NCBI GenBank assembly: GCA_963976395.1
Contig: CAXBLG010000086.1
Span: forward strand, 1 to 13,786
Direction of reading: 5' to 3'
Source of the DNA: UBA11612 sp963976395
GTDB lineage: Bacteria > Pseudomonadota > Alphaproteobacteria > Rhodospirillales > Rhodospirillaceae
Length of the DNA: 13,786 nt
The position numbers and the translations under genes are program-made. A model generated the notes under the pieces. The model was not told the DNA's origin. It saw only the letters and a list, made by a program, of their open reading frames with translations, and did not search any database. Shown here piece after piece: positions 1 through 6,041 of this stretch; the stretch's first letter is position 1; every line of letters begins with the position of its first letter.

Positions 1-497
1 GGAAAATAACGATACCAATCGTTCCAAGTGGCCTCGCCGGGGTTCTTAACCGCAGTTTGGCTCACGAGCGCCAAATACCCGACGGACACCTGTCGCGGCC
101 CGCCGCCGCTCCGGCCCGGATCTCTGTCCCGATCCCGGTCACGATCACGGTCACGATCACGGTCGCCGAACGTATAAAGCTGCTCGACATAGCCCATATG
201 CAGCCCCGTTTGCTCCTCCACCCAACTCCGCAGCCCTTCTTCCAAAGTGCGGTGCTGCAAGGGATTAAACGGCCCGCAGGGCAGGCCCGCAGCCGAGTTC
301 GTTCCTGATGGGCGGACAAGCAGGGTTTTGGGCGATTCGTCCGCGAGGGCGACAATCGCAGCGCTCAACTCAACGACAACGCTACCGATCCCGTCCGCCG
401 TTTCCGGCGAATCTGATTTAACTGTTTTTGCCACCCGCTCTTTGGCCTCCAGCAGCCGTGCGTCTATTTGTTTATCAGTATGTGACCCAATGATCAT
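1..497 (-). CDS. Nudix-like transcriptional regulator (COG4111 type), 3' part missing
   Basis: The frame starts at ATG 495-497 and stays open to the left edge, giving 165 residues; the C-terminus lies outside the window. An in-frame TAA near 570 with no start codon before 497 fixes the start. Visible blocks are AAIVALADESPKTLLVRP (a Nudix-fold strand), FNPLQHRTLEEGLRSWVEEQ, TGLHMGYVEQLYTFGDR and VSVGYLALVSQ. I recognise these as the Nudix-like family COG4111, annotated in alphaproteobacteria as a hypothetical NAD regulator (NadQ). No canonical Nudix box (GX5EX7REUXEEXGU) is seen, which fits a ligand-sensing rather than catalytic role. Members are thought to sense an NAD-related metabolite and control NAD synthesis genes; none is visible here. 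The odd feature is a 15-residue Asp-Arg repeat after TFG. The gene is divergent from fliF. Family assignment is fairly sure, function less so. Confidence 0.8.
   Translation of the reverse strand, partial: MIIGSHTDKQIDARLLEAKERVAKTVKSDSPETADGIGSVVVELSAAIVALADESPKTLLVRPSGTNSAAGLPCGPFNPLQHRTLEEGLRSWVEEQTGLHMGYVEQLYTFGDRDRDRDRDRDRDRDPGRSGGGPRQVSVGYLALVSQTAVKNPGEATWNDWYRYF
120..164 (-). repeat. Asp-Arg codon repeat inside the Nudix-like gene
   Basis: Fifteen codons read D-R seven times and then D. The left-reading half uses near-perfect tandem copies of a 12-base unit (on the plus strand gtcacgatcacg), and the other half has drifted to CGG and AGA codons. The tract sits just after the conserved YTFGDR block and before a glycine-rich stretch, where homologues usually carry a short variable loop. 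It looks like expansion of an original GDRD sequence by slippage. Confidence 0.85.
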
Positions 498-533
498 ATC
501 ACGACATTTGCCTGAACGGTTTCTGCCTAAAAT

Positions 534-550
534 CCGGGCACTTGACCCGG
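534..550. promoter_or_regulatory. Inverted repeat CCGGG-N7-CCCGG, candidate operator
   Basis: CCGGG at 534-538 and CCCGG at 546-550 form a perfect 5-base dyad centred on 542. It lies 37-53 bases upstream of the Nudix-like start codon, a usual place for an autoregulatory operator. It also abuts the dyad block shared with the right end of the window. Which protein binds is not known. Confidence 0.35.
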
Positions 551-563
551 CAATTCTTTCCCA
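545..563 (+). promoter_or_regulatory. FlbD/ftr-like dyad block upstream of fliF
   Basis: ACCCGGCAATTCTTTCCCA matches the block at 13265-13283 at 18 of 19 positions. Its core is GGCAA-TTC-TTTCC, an inverted repeat with one mismatch. In Caulobacter, FlbD binds ftr elements with CGGCAA-like arms and represses fliF from such a site. The position and arms here fit that model, but I am matching from memory and no binding evidence is in the sequence. Confidence 0.4.
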
Positions 564-566
564 CCG

Positions 567-581
567 TTAACCTGTTCTTCA
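567..581 (+). promoter_or_regulatory. CtrA-like site TTAA-N7-TTCA
   Basis: TTAA, seven bases and TTCA fit the CtrA full-site pattern TTAA-N7-TTAA with one mismatch. It lies just after the dyad block and about 207 bases upstream of the fliF start codon. CtrA activation of fliF is established in Caulobacter. The site is short enough to occur by chance. Confidence 0.3.
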
Positions 582-787
582 CTAGGCCCCGATACCGTCC
601 ACGCTCGAGAGGTTGAGTGTGCGCTTTTAGGGTCGGATGAAGCCGGGGCTGGCTGACTCCGAAGCCAAATAAAGCATCAGGTGAAGCACTTATACGGTCA
701 GAGCAGAGTTGTTCGCCGTATCGGCACCGCCGCCAAGATGGGCATCCCGCGTCACACAAAACCAGTAGTCGGCGAGAGGAACGAACC

Positions 788-2413
788 TTGAATCCGTTTG
801 TACAGCAACTCCGTAGTCTCGGCCCTGCACGCCTTGCGGCAATGGCCGGTGTAGCCGTGGGCCTGATTGGCTTCATTATCTTTTTCGCGACGCGCTTTTC
901 CGGCGCGCCGATGGATTTGCTTTACGGCAACCTGAACCCGACCGATTCCCGTGAAATCACGCAACAGCTTCAGTCCGACGGCGTCCCGTTCCAAACCGCC
1001 GACGACGGTGCCGAAATTTTGGTCCCGGCCGACCGCGTCACGCCCATACGTATGCAAATGGCCGGACTCGGCCTGCCCTCGGGCGGCTCTATGGGCTACG
1101 AGGTGTTCGACAACATGGACGCCCTCGGCTCCACCAATTTCATGCAGAACGTGAATTTGGTGCGGGCGCTTGAAGGTGAACTCGCACGCACGATTAAGTC
1201 TATCCAAGGCGTGCAGAACGCCAGGGTTCATTTGGTGCTCGCCCAACGCGAAATGTTCACCCGCGACGTCCAGGATCCGACAGCCTCTGTCTACATTAAG
1301 ATGGGCACGGGCCGCCTCGCGGACACACAGGTGTCTGCCATTCAACACTTGATCGCTGCGGCGATCCCGCGCCTCAAACCCTCAAATATCTCCATTATTG
1401 ATGAGCGCGGCGCGCTCCTATCACAAACATACGACGACGACGAACAAATGGTGCAGCAGCACCAAGACCAAGCCCGCACCGCGCTTGAACGCCGTCTCTC
1501 GCAATCGGTCATCTCCCTGGTGGAAAGTTCTCTCGGTACCGGAAAGGTCCGCGCCGAAGTGCGCGCCGACATGGATTACGACAAGGTCGTCACAGCCCAG
1601 GAACGCTTTAACCCTGACGAAGCGGTTGTTGTGTCCTCGGTCACGGTCACCGACACAGGATCAATGACTGAATCTCAGCCGGATGACGTCACCGTCGCCC
1701 AGCAATTGCCCGATGCCGGTCTCAACGGCGGCAACGGCACGGCGCGCTCGCAGGAAAACACCGAGCGCACAGAAGAAACCGTCAACTACGAGATTTCCAA
1801 GACAACGATCAATCAGGTTCGCGAATCAGGTGTCATTAAACGCCTGTCCGTGGCCGTTCTGGTGGACGGCAGCTACACCGAAGGCGAAGACGGCGAGCGC
1901 GTCTTCCAGGCCCTGCCCGAAGAGACCATGACCAAGATCGAGTCACTGGTCCAATCCGCAGTCGGCTATGACGCAAACCGTGGCGACCAGATCGAAGTCA
2001 TCAACATGCCCTTCACGGGTATAGACGAATTCGAGATAGAAGAGCCCTTCGACCTGTTCGGGTTCTCCAAAGAAGAAATTATGCGCATGGCCGAAGGCCT
2101 CGGCGTCGCCATAGTTGCCGTGCTGGTCATCCTCTTGGTTGTGCGCCCATTGGTCACACGCGCCTTCGAAGCCATGCCATCAGGCGACGATGCTTTGATG
2201 ACGTCGGATGTTGCGCAACTGACAGGCCCGGGCGGCGTTCCGATGCCCATGGCTCAGCAGGAAGAAGAAGAAGACCTAGACGAATTGATCGACATCGACA
2301 AAGTCGAAGGCCGCGTGAAGGCCTCAAGCTTGCGTAAGATCGGAGACATTGTCGATAAACATCCCGAAGAGGCGCTGTCGATCGTACGGATGTGGCTGTA
2401 CCAAGAGACCTAG
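788..2413 (+). CDS. fliF: Flagellar MS-ring protein FliF
   Basis: This 541-residue protein forms the MS ring in the inner membrane, the base on which rotor and export gate assemble. The start is TTG at 788, chosen because GAGAGGA lies seven bases upstream and because the resulting N-terminus fits the family. A membrane helix spans about residues 18-36. The YscJ/FliF ring-building domain follows (about 45-215, with LVRALEGELARTI and VQNARVHLVLAQRE), then the second ring domain with a charged, Gly/Asn-rich insertion (about 290-335). A second membrane helix lies at about 437-456. The C-terminal tail at 500-541 (DELIDIDKVEGRVKASSLRK and VRMWLYQ) is the FliG-binding segment. It is the first gene of the flagellar cluster and of normal length. 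Identification is secure. Confidence 0.97.
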   Translation: MNPFVQQLRSLGPARLAAMAGVAVGLIGFIIFFATRFSGAPMDLLYGNLNPTDSREITQQLQSDGVPFQTADDGAEILVPADRVTPIRMQMAGLGLPSGGSMGYEVFDNMDALGSTNFMQNVNLVRALEGELARTIKSIQGVQNARVHLVLAQREMFTRDVQDPTASVYIKMGTGRLADTQVSAIQHLIAAAIPRLKPSNISIIDERGALLSQTYDDDEQMVQQHQDQARTALERRLSQSVISLVESSLGTGKVRAEVRADMDYDKVVTAQERFNPDEAVVVSSVTVTDTGSMTESQPDDVTVAQQLPDAGLNGGNGTARSQENTERTEETVNYEISKTTINQVRESGVIKRLSVAVLVDGSYTEGEDGERVFQALPEETMTKIESLVQSAVGYDANRGDQIEVINMPFTGIDEFEIEEPFDLFGFSKEEIMRMAEGLGVAIVAVLVILLVVRPLVTRAFEAMPSGDDALMTSDVAQLTGPGGVPMPMAQQEEEEDLDELIDIDKVEGRVKASSLRKIGDIVDKHPEEALSIVRMWLYQET

Positions 2414-2539
2414 GCTTCCTGGCAGCGCATCCCCTTGGAATAGCGCCGGAAATCGTGGATGGGGGAACACCCCCCTAAAAGGTATAATAGTTACCGCACC
2501 TTAGCTGGCGCGGCAGAGTAAGAGGGCGGAGAGCAGTAA
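2414..2539 (+). other. fliF-fliG gap with a tight hairpin and a TATAAT box
   Basis: The 126-base gap is long for this cluster. GGGGG (2461-2465) pairs with CCCCC (2470-2474) around an AACA loop and is followed by TAAAA, not a run of T, so it is not a classical terminator. TATAAT sits at 2483-2488, unusual in this GC-rich sequence, but no good -35 box lies 16-18 bases upstream. An RNA processing or stoichiometry element, or a weak internal promoter for fliG, are both possible. Confidence 0.35.
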
Positions 2540-3559
2540 ATGGCCCGGATTAAAGAAGACTATCGTAGTCTTACTGGTCCTCAAAAAGCAGCCATCATGA
2601 TGCTGTCCTTAGGTGACGAGCAGGCCGGTAAACTGCTGGCCATGATGGAAGACGACGAGATCAAAGAGTTGACCCAGATTATGGCCAACTTGGGAACCGT
2701 CGGCGCCAATCTTGTTGAACGCCTCTTCGTTGATTTTGCCGACGCCATTTCCAATACCGGATCCCTGGTCGGCTCATACGAATCTACAGAACGCCTACTG
2801 ATCAAGAGTCTGGACAAAGACCGAGTCAACCTCATCATGGAGGAAATTCGCGGTCCCGCCGGGCGTACCATGTGGGACAAACTCGGCAACGTGCACGAGC
2901 AGGTGCTCGCCAATTATTTGAAGAACGAATATCCGCAGACTGTCGCCGTCGTCTTGTCAAAGATCAAACCGGATCACGCCAGCCGTGTGCTGGGGCTTCT
3001 GCCGGAAGGCTTTGCGATGGAAGTGGTCATGCGCATGCTGCACATGGAATCGGTCCAGAAGGACGTATTGGAAAGTATCGAACGCACCTTGCGCACGGAG
3101 TTCATGTCGAACCTCGCCCGCACCGCGCGCCGCGATTCTCACGAGATGATGGCCGAGATTTTCAACAACCTCGACCGCAACACAGAAGCGCGGTTCCTCA
3201 CGGCCTTGGAAGAACGCAACCGCGAATCCGCCGAGAAGATCAAACAACTTATGTTTACCTTCGAGGATTTGGTGCGGCTGGATTCCGCCGGTGCGCAAAC
3301 CCTGCTCCGCCATGTGGAAAAAGAAAAGCTGGCTCAAGCCCTCAAGGGCGCGTCCGATCCGGTCAAAGAGTTGTTTTTCTCCAATATGTCCGAGCGTGCG
3401 GGCAAGATGCTCAAAGAAGATATGGAAGGTCTCGGTCCGCTTCGCTTGAAAGACGTGGAAGAGGCTCAAAACGCGGTTGTCGTCCTCGCCAAGGAACTGT
3501 CCAACTCTGGTCAGATCACTATTTCCGAAGGCAAGGAAGACGACGAACTCGTGTATTAA
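2540..3559 (+). CDS. fliG: Flagellar motor switch protein FliG
   Basis: FliG (339 residues) links the MS ring to the C ring and takes up torque from the stator. The N-terminal domain (about 10-110) contacts FliF. The middle domain carries NEYPQTVAVVL at about 129-139, the family's EHPQ motif with Tyr for His. The C-terminal domain keeps the torque-related charges: K269, R286, E293, D294 and R302 correspond to E. coli K264, R281, D288, D289 and R297, with Glu for one Asp. GGCGGAGAG precedes the ATG. The order fliF-fliG-fliH is standard. Length and motifs are normal. Confidence 0.97.
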   Translation: MARIKEDYRSLTGPQKAAIMMLSLGDEQAGKLLAMMEDDEIKELTQIMANLGTVGANLVERLFVDFADAISNTGSLVGSYESTERLLIKSLDKDRVNLIMEEIRGPAGRTMWDKLGNVHEQVLANYLKNEYPQTVAVVLSKIKPDHASRVLGLLPEGFAMEVVMRMLHMESVQKDVLESIERTLRTEFMSNLARTARRDSHEMMAEIFNNLDRNTEARFLTALEERNRESAEKIKQLMFTFEDLVRLDSAGAQTLLRHVEKEKLAQALKGASDPVKELFFSNMSERAGKMLKEDMEGLGPLRLKDVEEAQNAVVVLAKELSNSGQITISEGKEDDELVY

Positions 3560-3583
3560 CGATCAGGCGCAAGGTACAGGTAA

Positions 3584-4543
3584 ATGGCAACGTCTGCATC
3601 AGCACGGAAATTCATGTTCACCCGGTCGTTCGACAACCCGTCGAAGCTTTATTTGCCAGGCGAACGCAACAAGGCCGAACGCGAAGCAGCCGCCGCAGCG
3701 GAAGCCGCGGAAGCTGCGGAGCGGGAACACCAAGCCGCCGAACTCGCGCGCAAGCAAGCTGCACCAAAGAAAACGGCCGAGCCGCCGAAACCGCCGGCAG
3801 AGAAAAAAGAGTATACCAAAGCGCAGCTTGATGCCGCGCGCGAGGAAGGACACATCGCCGGCCATACGGCGGCCCTAGAAGAAGCCGAGACTGCGCGCGA
3901 ACATTATATCGCCGACGCTATGAATCTAATCGCCGTGGGACTCGACGGCCTTCAATCAGCGCAAGACGTCGCCAACAAACAGACCGCCGATCTTGCCATG
4001 CGCATGGTCTTTGCGGTCGTCCAACGACTTTTGCCCGAATACGCACATCATTACGCGGTCGATAATATCGAATCCTTTGTCCGCCACGTCCTGCCCCTCG
4101 CCATGGGAGAGCCGCGCCTTTCCGTACGCGCTCACGCGATGATTGCGCCGGACATCGAAGTTCGATTGAAAGAAGTGTTCACGCGCACGGCGTTTCAAGG
4201 CACTTACACCGTGATCTCTGATTACGAATTGCAACCCGGCGACTGCAAGCTCGAATGGGCAGGCGGAGGAGCCGACCGGGACGAAGGCCGCATTTGGGCG
4301 GACATTCGCGAGGTTATCGCTGGCAATGTTGGCGAAGCCGATGCCGACACCTTGGATGCGGCTGCAGACGCAGCTTTAACCCAGAAAGACACCGTAGCTC
4401 AGGACGACTCCCCGACCACAGAACAAGAAACAAATGCAGCGGACGCAACTGCTGATATGCCGGATGTTGAAATGCCCGAAGATACGCTGGCCGATACTGA
4501 AGCCGACGCGACGGAGGAAAATTCAGACGAGTTAAAGCCGTAA
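3584..4543 (+). CDS. fliH: Flagellar assembly protein FliH (FlbE-like)
   Basis: FliH regulates the export ATPase FliI and tethers it near the C ring through FliN. The 319-residue protein has a short basic start, then an Ala/Glu-rich, probably coiled-coil stretch (about 27-62). A Pro/Lys linker leads to the FliH/YscL core (about 76-245) with YTKAQLDAAREEGHIAGHTA, LAMRMVFAVVQRLLPEY and DYELQPGDCKLEWAGGGADR. The last 70 residues are highly acidic and of low complexity, longer than in enteric FliH (about 230 residues) but in keeping with alphaproteobacterial FlbE-like forms. Only a weak AGG-type ribosome site is seen. It starts 24 bases after fliG and lies just upstream of its likely partner fliN. 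No fliI is in the window. Confidence 0.9.
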   Translation: MATSASARKFMFTRSFDNPSKLYLPGERNKAEREAAAAAEAAEAAEREHQAAELARKQAAPKKTAEPPKPPAEKKEYTKAQLDAAREEGHIAGHTAALEEAETAREHYIADAMNLIAVGLDGLQSAQDVANKQTADLAMRMVFAVVQRLLPEYAHHYAVDNIESFVRHVLPLAMGEPRLSVRAHAMIAPDIEVRLKEVFTRTAFQGTYTVISDYELQPGDCKLEWAGGGADRDEGRIWADIREVIAGNVGEADADTLDAAADAALTQKDTVAQDDSPTTEQETNAADATADMPDVEMPEDTLADTEADATEENSDELKP

Positions 4544-4627
4544 GACATAATAGATGCTAAATTGATCTCGCATGAGCGAGACATAGTGGGAACCGCTAAA
4601 CGGCCGAGTAGCCGGCGGGAGTGAGAG
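4544..4627 (+). other. fliN leader with small hairpins
   Basis: The 84-base gap contains TCTCGC-ATGA-GCGAGA, a perfect 6-base stem with a 4-base loop (about 4566-4581). A weaker CGGC/GCCG stem lies next to the ribosome site GGGAGTGA of fliN. No T-run follows, so this looks more like a translation- or stability-related leader than a terminator. Confidence 0.35.
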
Positions 4628-5077
4628 ATGACGGAAGACAACACAGACGACACCGAAAACGGCGAGAACGGTGAAGCCGAAGACGAGTCCAATAAGGGCC
4701 GCAAGAAAGTGTCTGACCTTGAACTCGACGAGATTGAGAGCAAGCCGGCACATGGCACGGACGACGACGACGATGATGAAGATGACGACGAGTGGGGCGA
4801 TCCGTCGGACATTCCCGACAAGCCGGGCTCGGCGCAGGATCTTGAAGCCGTCTATGACATTCCGGTGCGCGTATCCGCAGTGCTCGGTAAATCGTCCATG
4901 CAGGTCAACGAAATCCTGAGACTTGGCCGGGGCGCCGTTGTCGAACTCGACAGGAAAGTCGGCGAAGCCATCGACATTTATGTCAACGACCGTTTGGTCG
5001 CGCGCGGTGAAGTGGTGGTGGTCGACGACCGTCTCGGCATCACTATGACCGAAATTATCAAGACCCAAAAAAGTTAA
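4628..5077 (+). CDS. fliN: Flagellar motor switch protein FliN
   Basis: FliN forms the lower C ring, binds FliH during export and takes part in direction switching. The SpoA domain occupies about residues 74-146: AVYDIPVRVSAVLGKSSMQV, EILRLGRGAVVELDRKVGEA, IDIYVNDRLVARGEVVVVDD, then LGITMTEII. The first 70 residues are an acidic, disordered extension with a near-continuous Asp tract at 45-54 (DDDDDDEDDD) followed by EWGDPSD. With 149 residues it is close to the family's usual length of roughly 110-150. GGGAGTGA precedes the ATG. Identification is secure. Confidence 0.96.
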   Translation: MTEDNTDDTENGENGEAEDESNKGRKKVSDLELDEIESKPAHGTDDDDDDEDDDEWGDPSDIPDKPGSAQDLEAVYDIPVRVSAVLGKSSMQVNEILRLGRGAVVELDRKVGEAIDIYVNDRLVARGEVVVVDDRLGITMTEIIKTQKS

Positions 5078-5104
5078 CCCTCCTTCCGTACATGGTTTTA
5101 AACG

Positions 5105-5920
5105 ATGGCTGAACACGCAGACCTCAAAGCAGCACCACGCCGCGTTCTCTTCGACGGCGCGACTGTGTTCGGTTTTCTTGGCGCCGTCGCGCTGGTCACC
5201 GCTGCGATTCTCCTTGGCGATACACCCAGCGCTTTCATCAATCTGCCCTCGCTGCTGATTGTTGTTGGCGGCACTTTCGCTATAACCGCAACCTGCTTCA
5301 ATCTGGCCGACGTCGGTCGGACCTTTGCGGTTCTCGGATCCACCGTGTTCTACCGGGTGCGCGACCCCGCCCAAGCAGCCACAACCATGCTCGACGTTGC
5401 CGAGTTTTGCCGTCACAAGGGCGTGCTGCCTTTGCAGGGTGAATTGGTAGACCGATTTTCCCGCGAACCGTTCCTGCACAAAGCTCTGAAGATGGTGATC
5501 GAAGGTGTAACCGAACAGGACATCGCAGGTATTTTAGCTCAGGATCAAGCCGCCACAGCCGCCCGTGCCCAGCGGGCAGTCAGCGTCCTGCGCCGTGCGG
5601 CCGACATTTCACCGGCGATGGGTTTGATCGGCACCCTCGTCGGCCTTGTGCAGATGTTGACCAATCTCGACAACCCCAGTGTCATCGGCCCGGCCATGGC
5701 CGTGGCCCTGCTCACCACCTTTTACGGCGTTGTGCTCGCGCATATGGTGTTCAATCCGCTGGCCTCGAAGGTCGAGCGCAATATCGTCGATGACCAACTG
5801 ATCTATCACATCTACACCGTCGGCGTGCTGTCCGTCGCCCGCAAAGACAACCCGCGGCGCCTCGAAATGCTGCTGAACAGCGCCTTGCCGCCCGAAAGCA
5901 AAGTACGTTACTTCGCATGA
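5105..5920 (+). CDS. motA: MotA/PomA-type stator subunit
   Basis: This 271-residue inner-membrane protein belongs to the MotA/TolQ/ExbB superfamily, MotA branch, and would form the ion-driven stator with a MotB-type partner. Four membrane helices are visible at about 18-38, 47-66, 170-190 and 198-218, with a large cytoplasmic loop between the second and third. P170 (in SPAMGLIGTLVG) and P218 (in VFNPLA) match the conserved MotA prolines P173 and P222. In the loop, R103 aligns with the FliG-contacting R90 of E. coli. The position of E98 is Gln (Q111) in RHKGVLPLQGE, with Glu two residues later. No motB is adjacent. No clear ribosome site precedes the ATG, which begins 27 bases after fliN, so coupling to fliN is possible. 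Na+ or H+ use cannot be told from this subunit. Confidence 0.92.
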   Translation: MAEHADLKAAPRRVLFDGATVFGFLGAVALVTAAILLGDTPSAFINLPSLLIVVGGTFAITATCFNLADVGRTFAVLGSTVFYRVRDPAQAATTMLDVAEFCRHKGVLPLQGELVDRFSREPFLHKALKMVIEGVTEQDIAGILAQDQAATAARAQRAVSVLRRAADISPAMGLIGTLVGLVQMLTNLDNPSVIGPAMAVALLTTFYGVVLAHMVFNPLASKVERNIVDDQLIYHIYTVGVLSVARKDNPRRLEMLLNSALPPESKVRYFA

Positions 5921-5953
5921 GCACGCGGCCTGTTAATATACATACCCAGCCCG

Positions 5954-5982
5954 TTGACCTTGCTTCCGGCCCGACCCATAAC
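5954..5982 (+). promoter_or_regulatory. Possible housekeeping promoter upstream of flbD
   Basis: TTGACC (5954-5959) and CATAAC (5977-5982) are separated by 17 bases, in the 121-base gap between motA and flbD. The -35 box is good and the -10 box matches at 4 of 6 positions. An own promoter for the regulator would make sense, but this is a weak prediction. Confidence 0.25.
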
Positions 5983-6041
5983 TCGGGGATGGATCACACT
6001 CTGATCAAATTACGGACAGGCGAGACGCAGGAAGGATTGCC

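Larger units (their letters stand above)
498..787. promoter_or_regulatory. Divergent control region between the Nudix-like gene and fliF
   Basis: These 290 bases hold no convincing gene. The Nudix-proximal half carries an inverted repeat CCGGG-N7-CCCGG (534-550), an overlapping dyad block (545-563) and a TTAA-N7-TTCA site (567-581). The fliF-proximal half contains two leader hairpins: TGGCT/AGCCA around 650-668 and ATACGG (692-697) with CCGTAT (716-721). I found no sigma-54 promoter with correct GG-N10-GC spacing and good flanking bases. That would suit a class II flagellar promoter of the CtrA/housekeeping type known for fliF in Caulobacter. Confidence 0.5.

Noticed and set aside
57..308. 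A plus-strand frame over the left edge
   Set aside because: Its Val-Thr-Ile repeat is the complement of the Asp-Arg repeat. The minus-strand Nudix-like reading is clearly the coding one.
649..668. TGGCT...AGCC upstream of fliF as a sigma-54 promoter
   Set aside because: The GG and GC are separated by 11 bases, not 10, and sigma-54 promoters are strict about this spacing. The bases fit a small hairpin better.
752..1348. A 198-codon frame antisense to the start of fliF
   Set aside because: It is a shadow of fliF with no family features.
2872..3831. A 319-codon frame overlapping fliG and fliH on the same strand
   Set aside because: Its Arg/Gly/Ala-rich product is typical of a shifted reading of GC-rich genes; fliG and fliH are secure in their own frames.
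4532..5479. A 315-codon open frame antisense to fliN and motA
   Set aside because: It lies opposite two secure flagellar genes, has no recognisable motif and is explained by high GC on the opposite strand.
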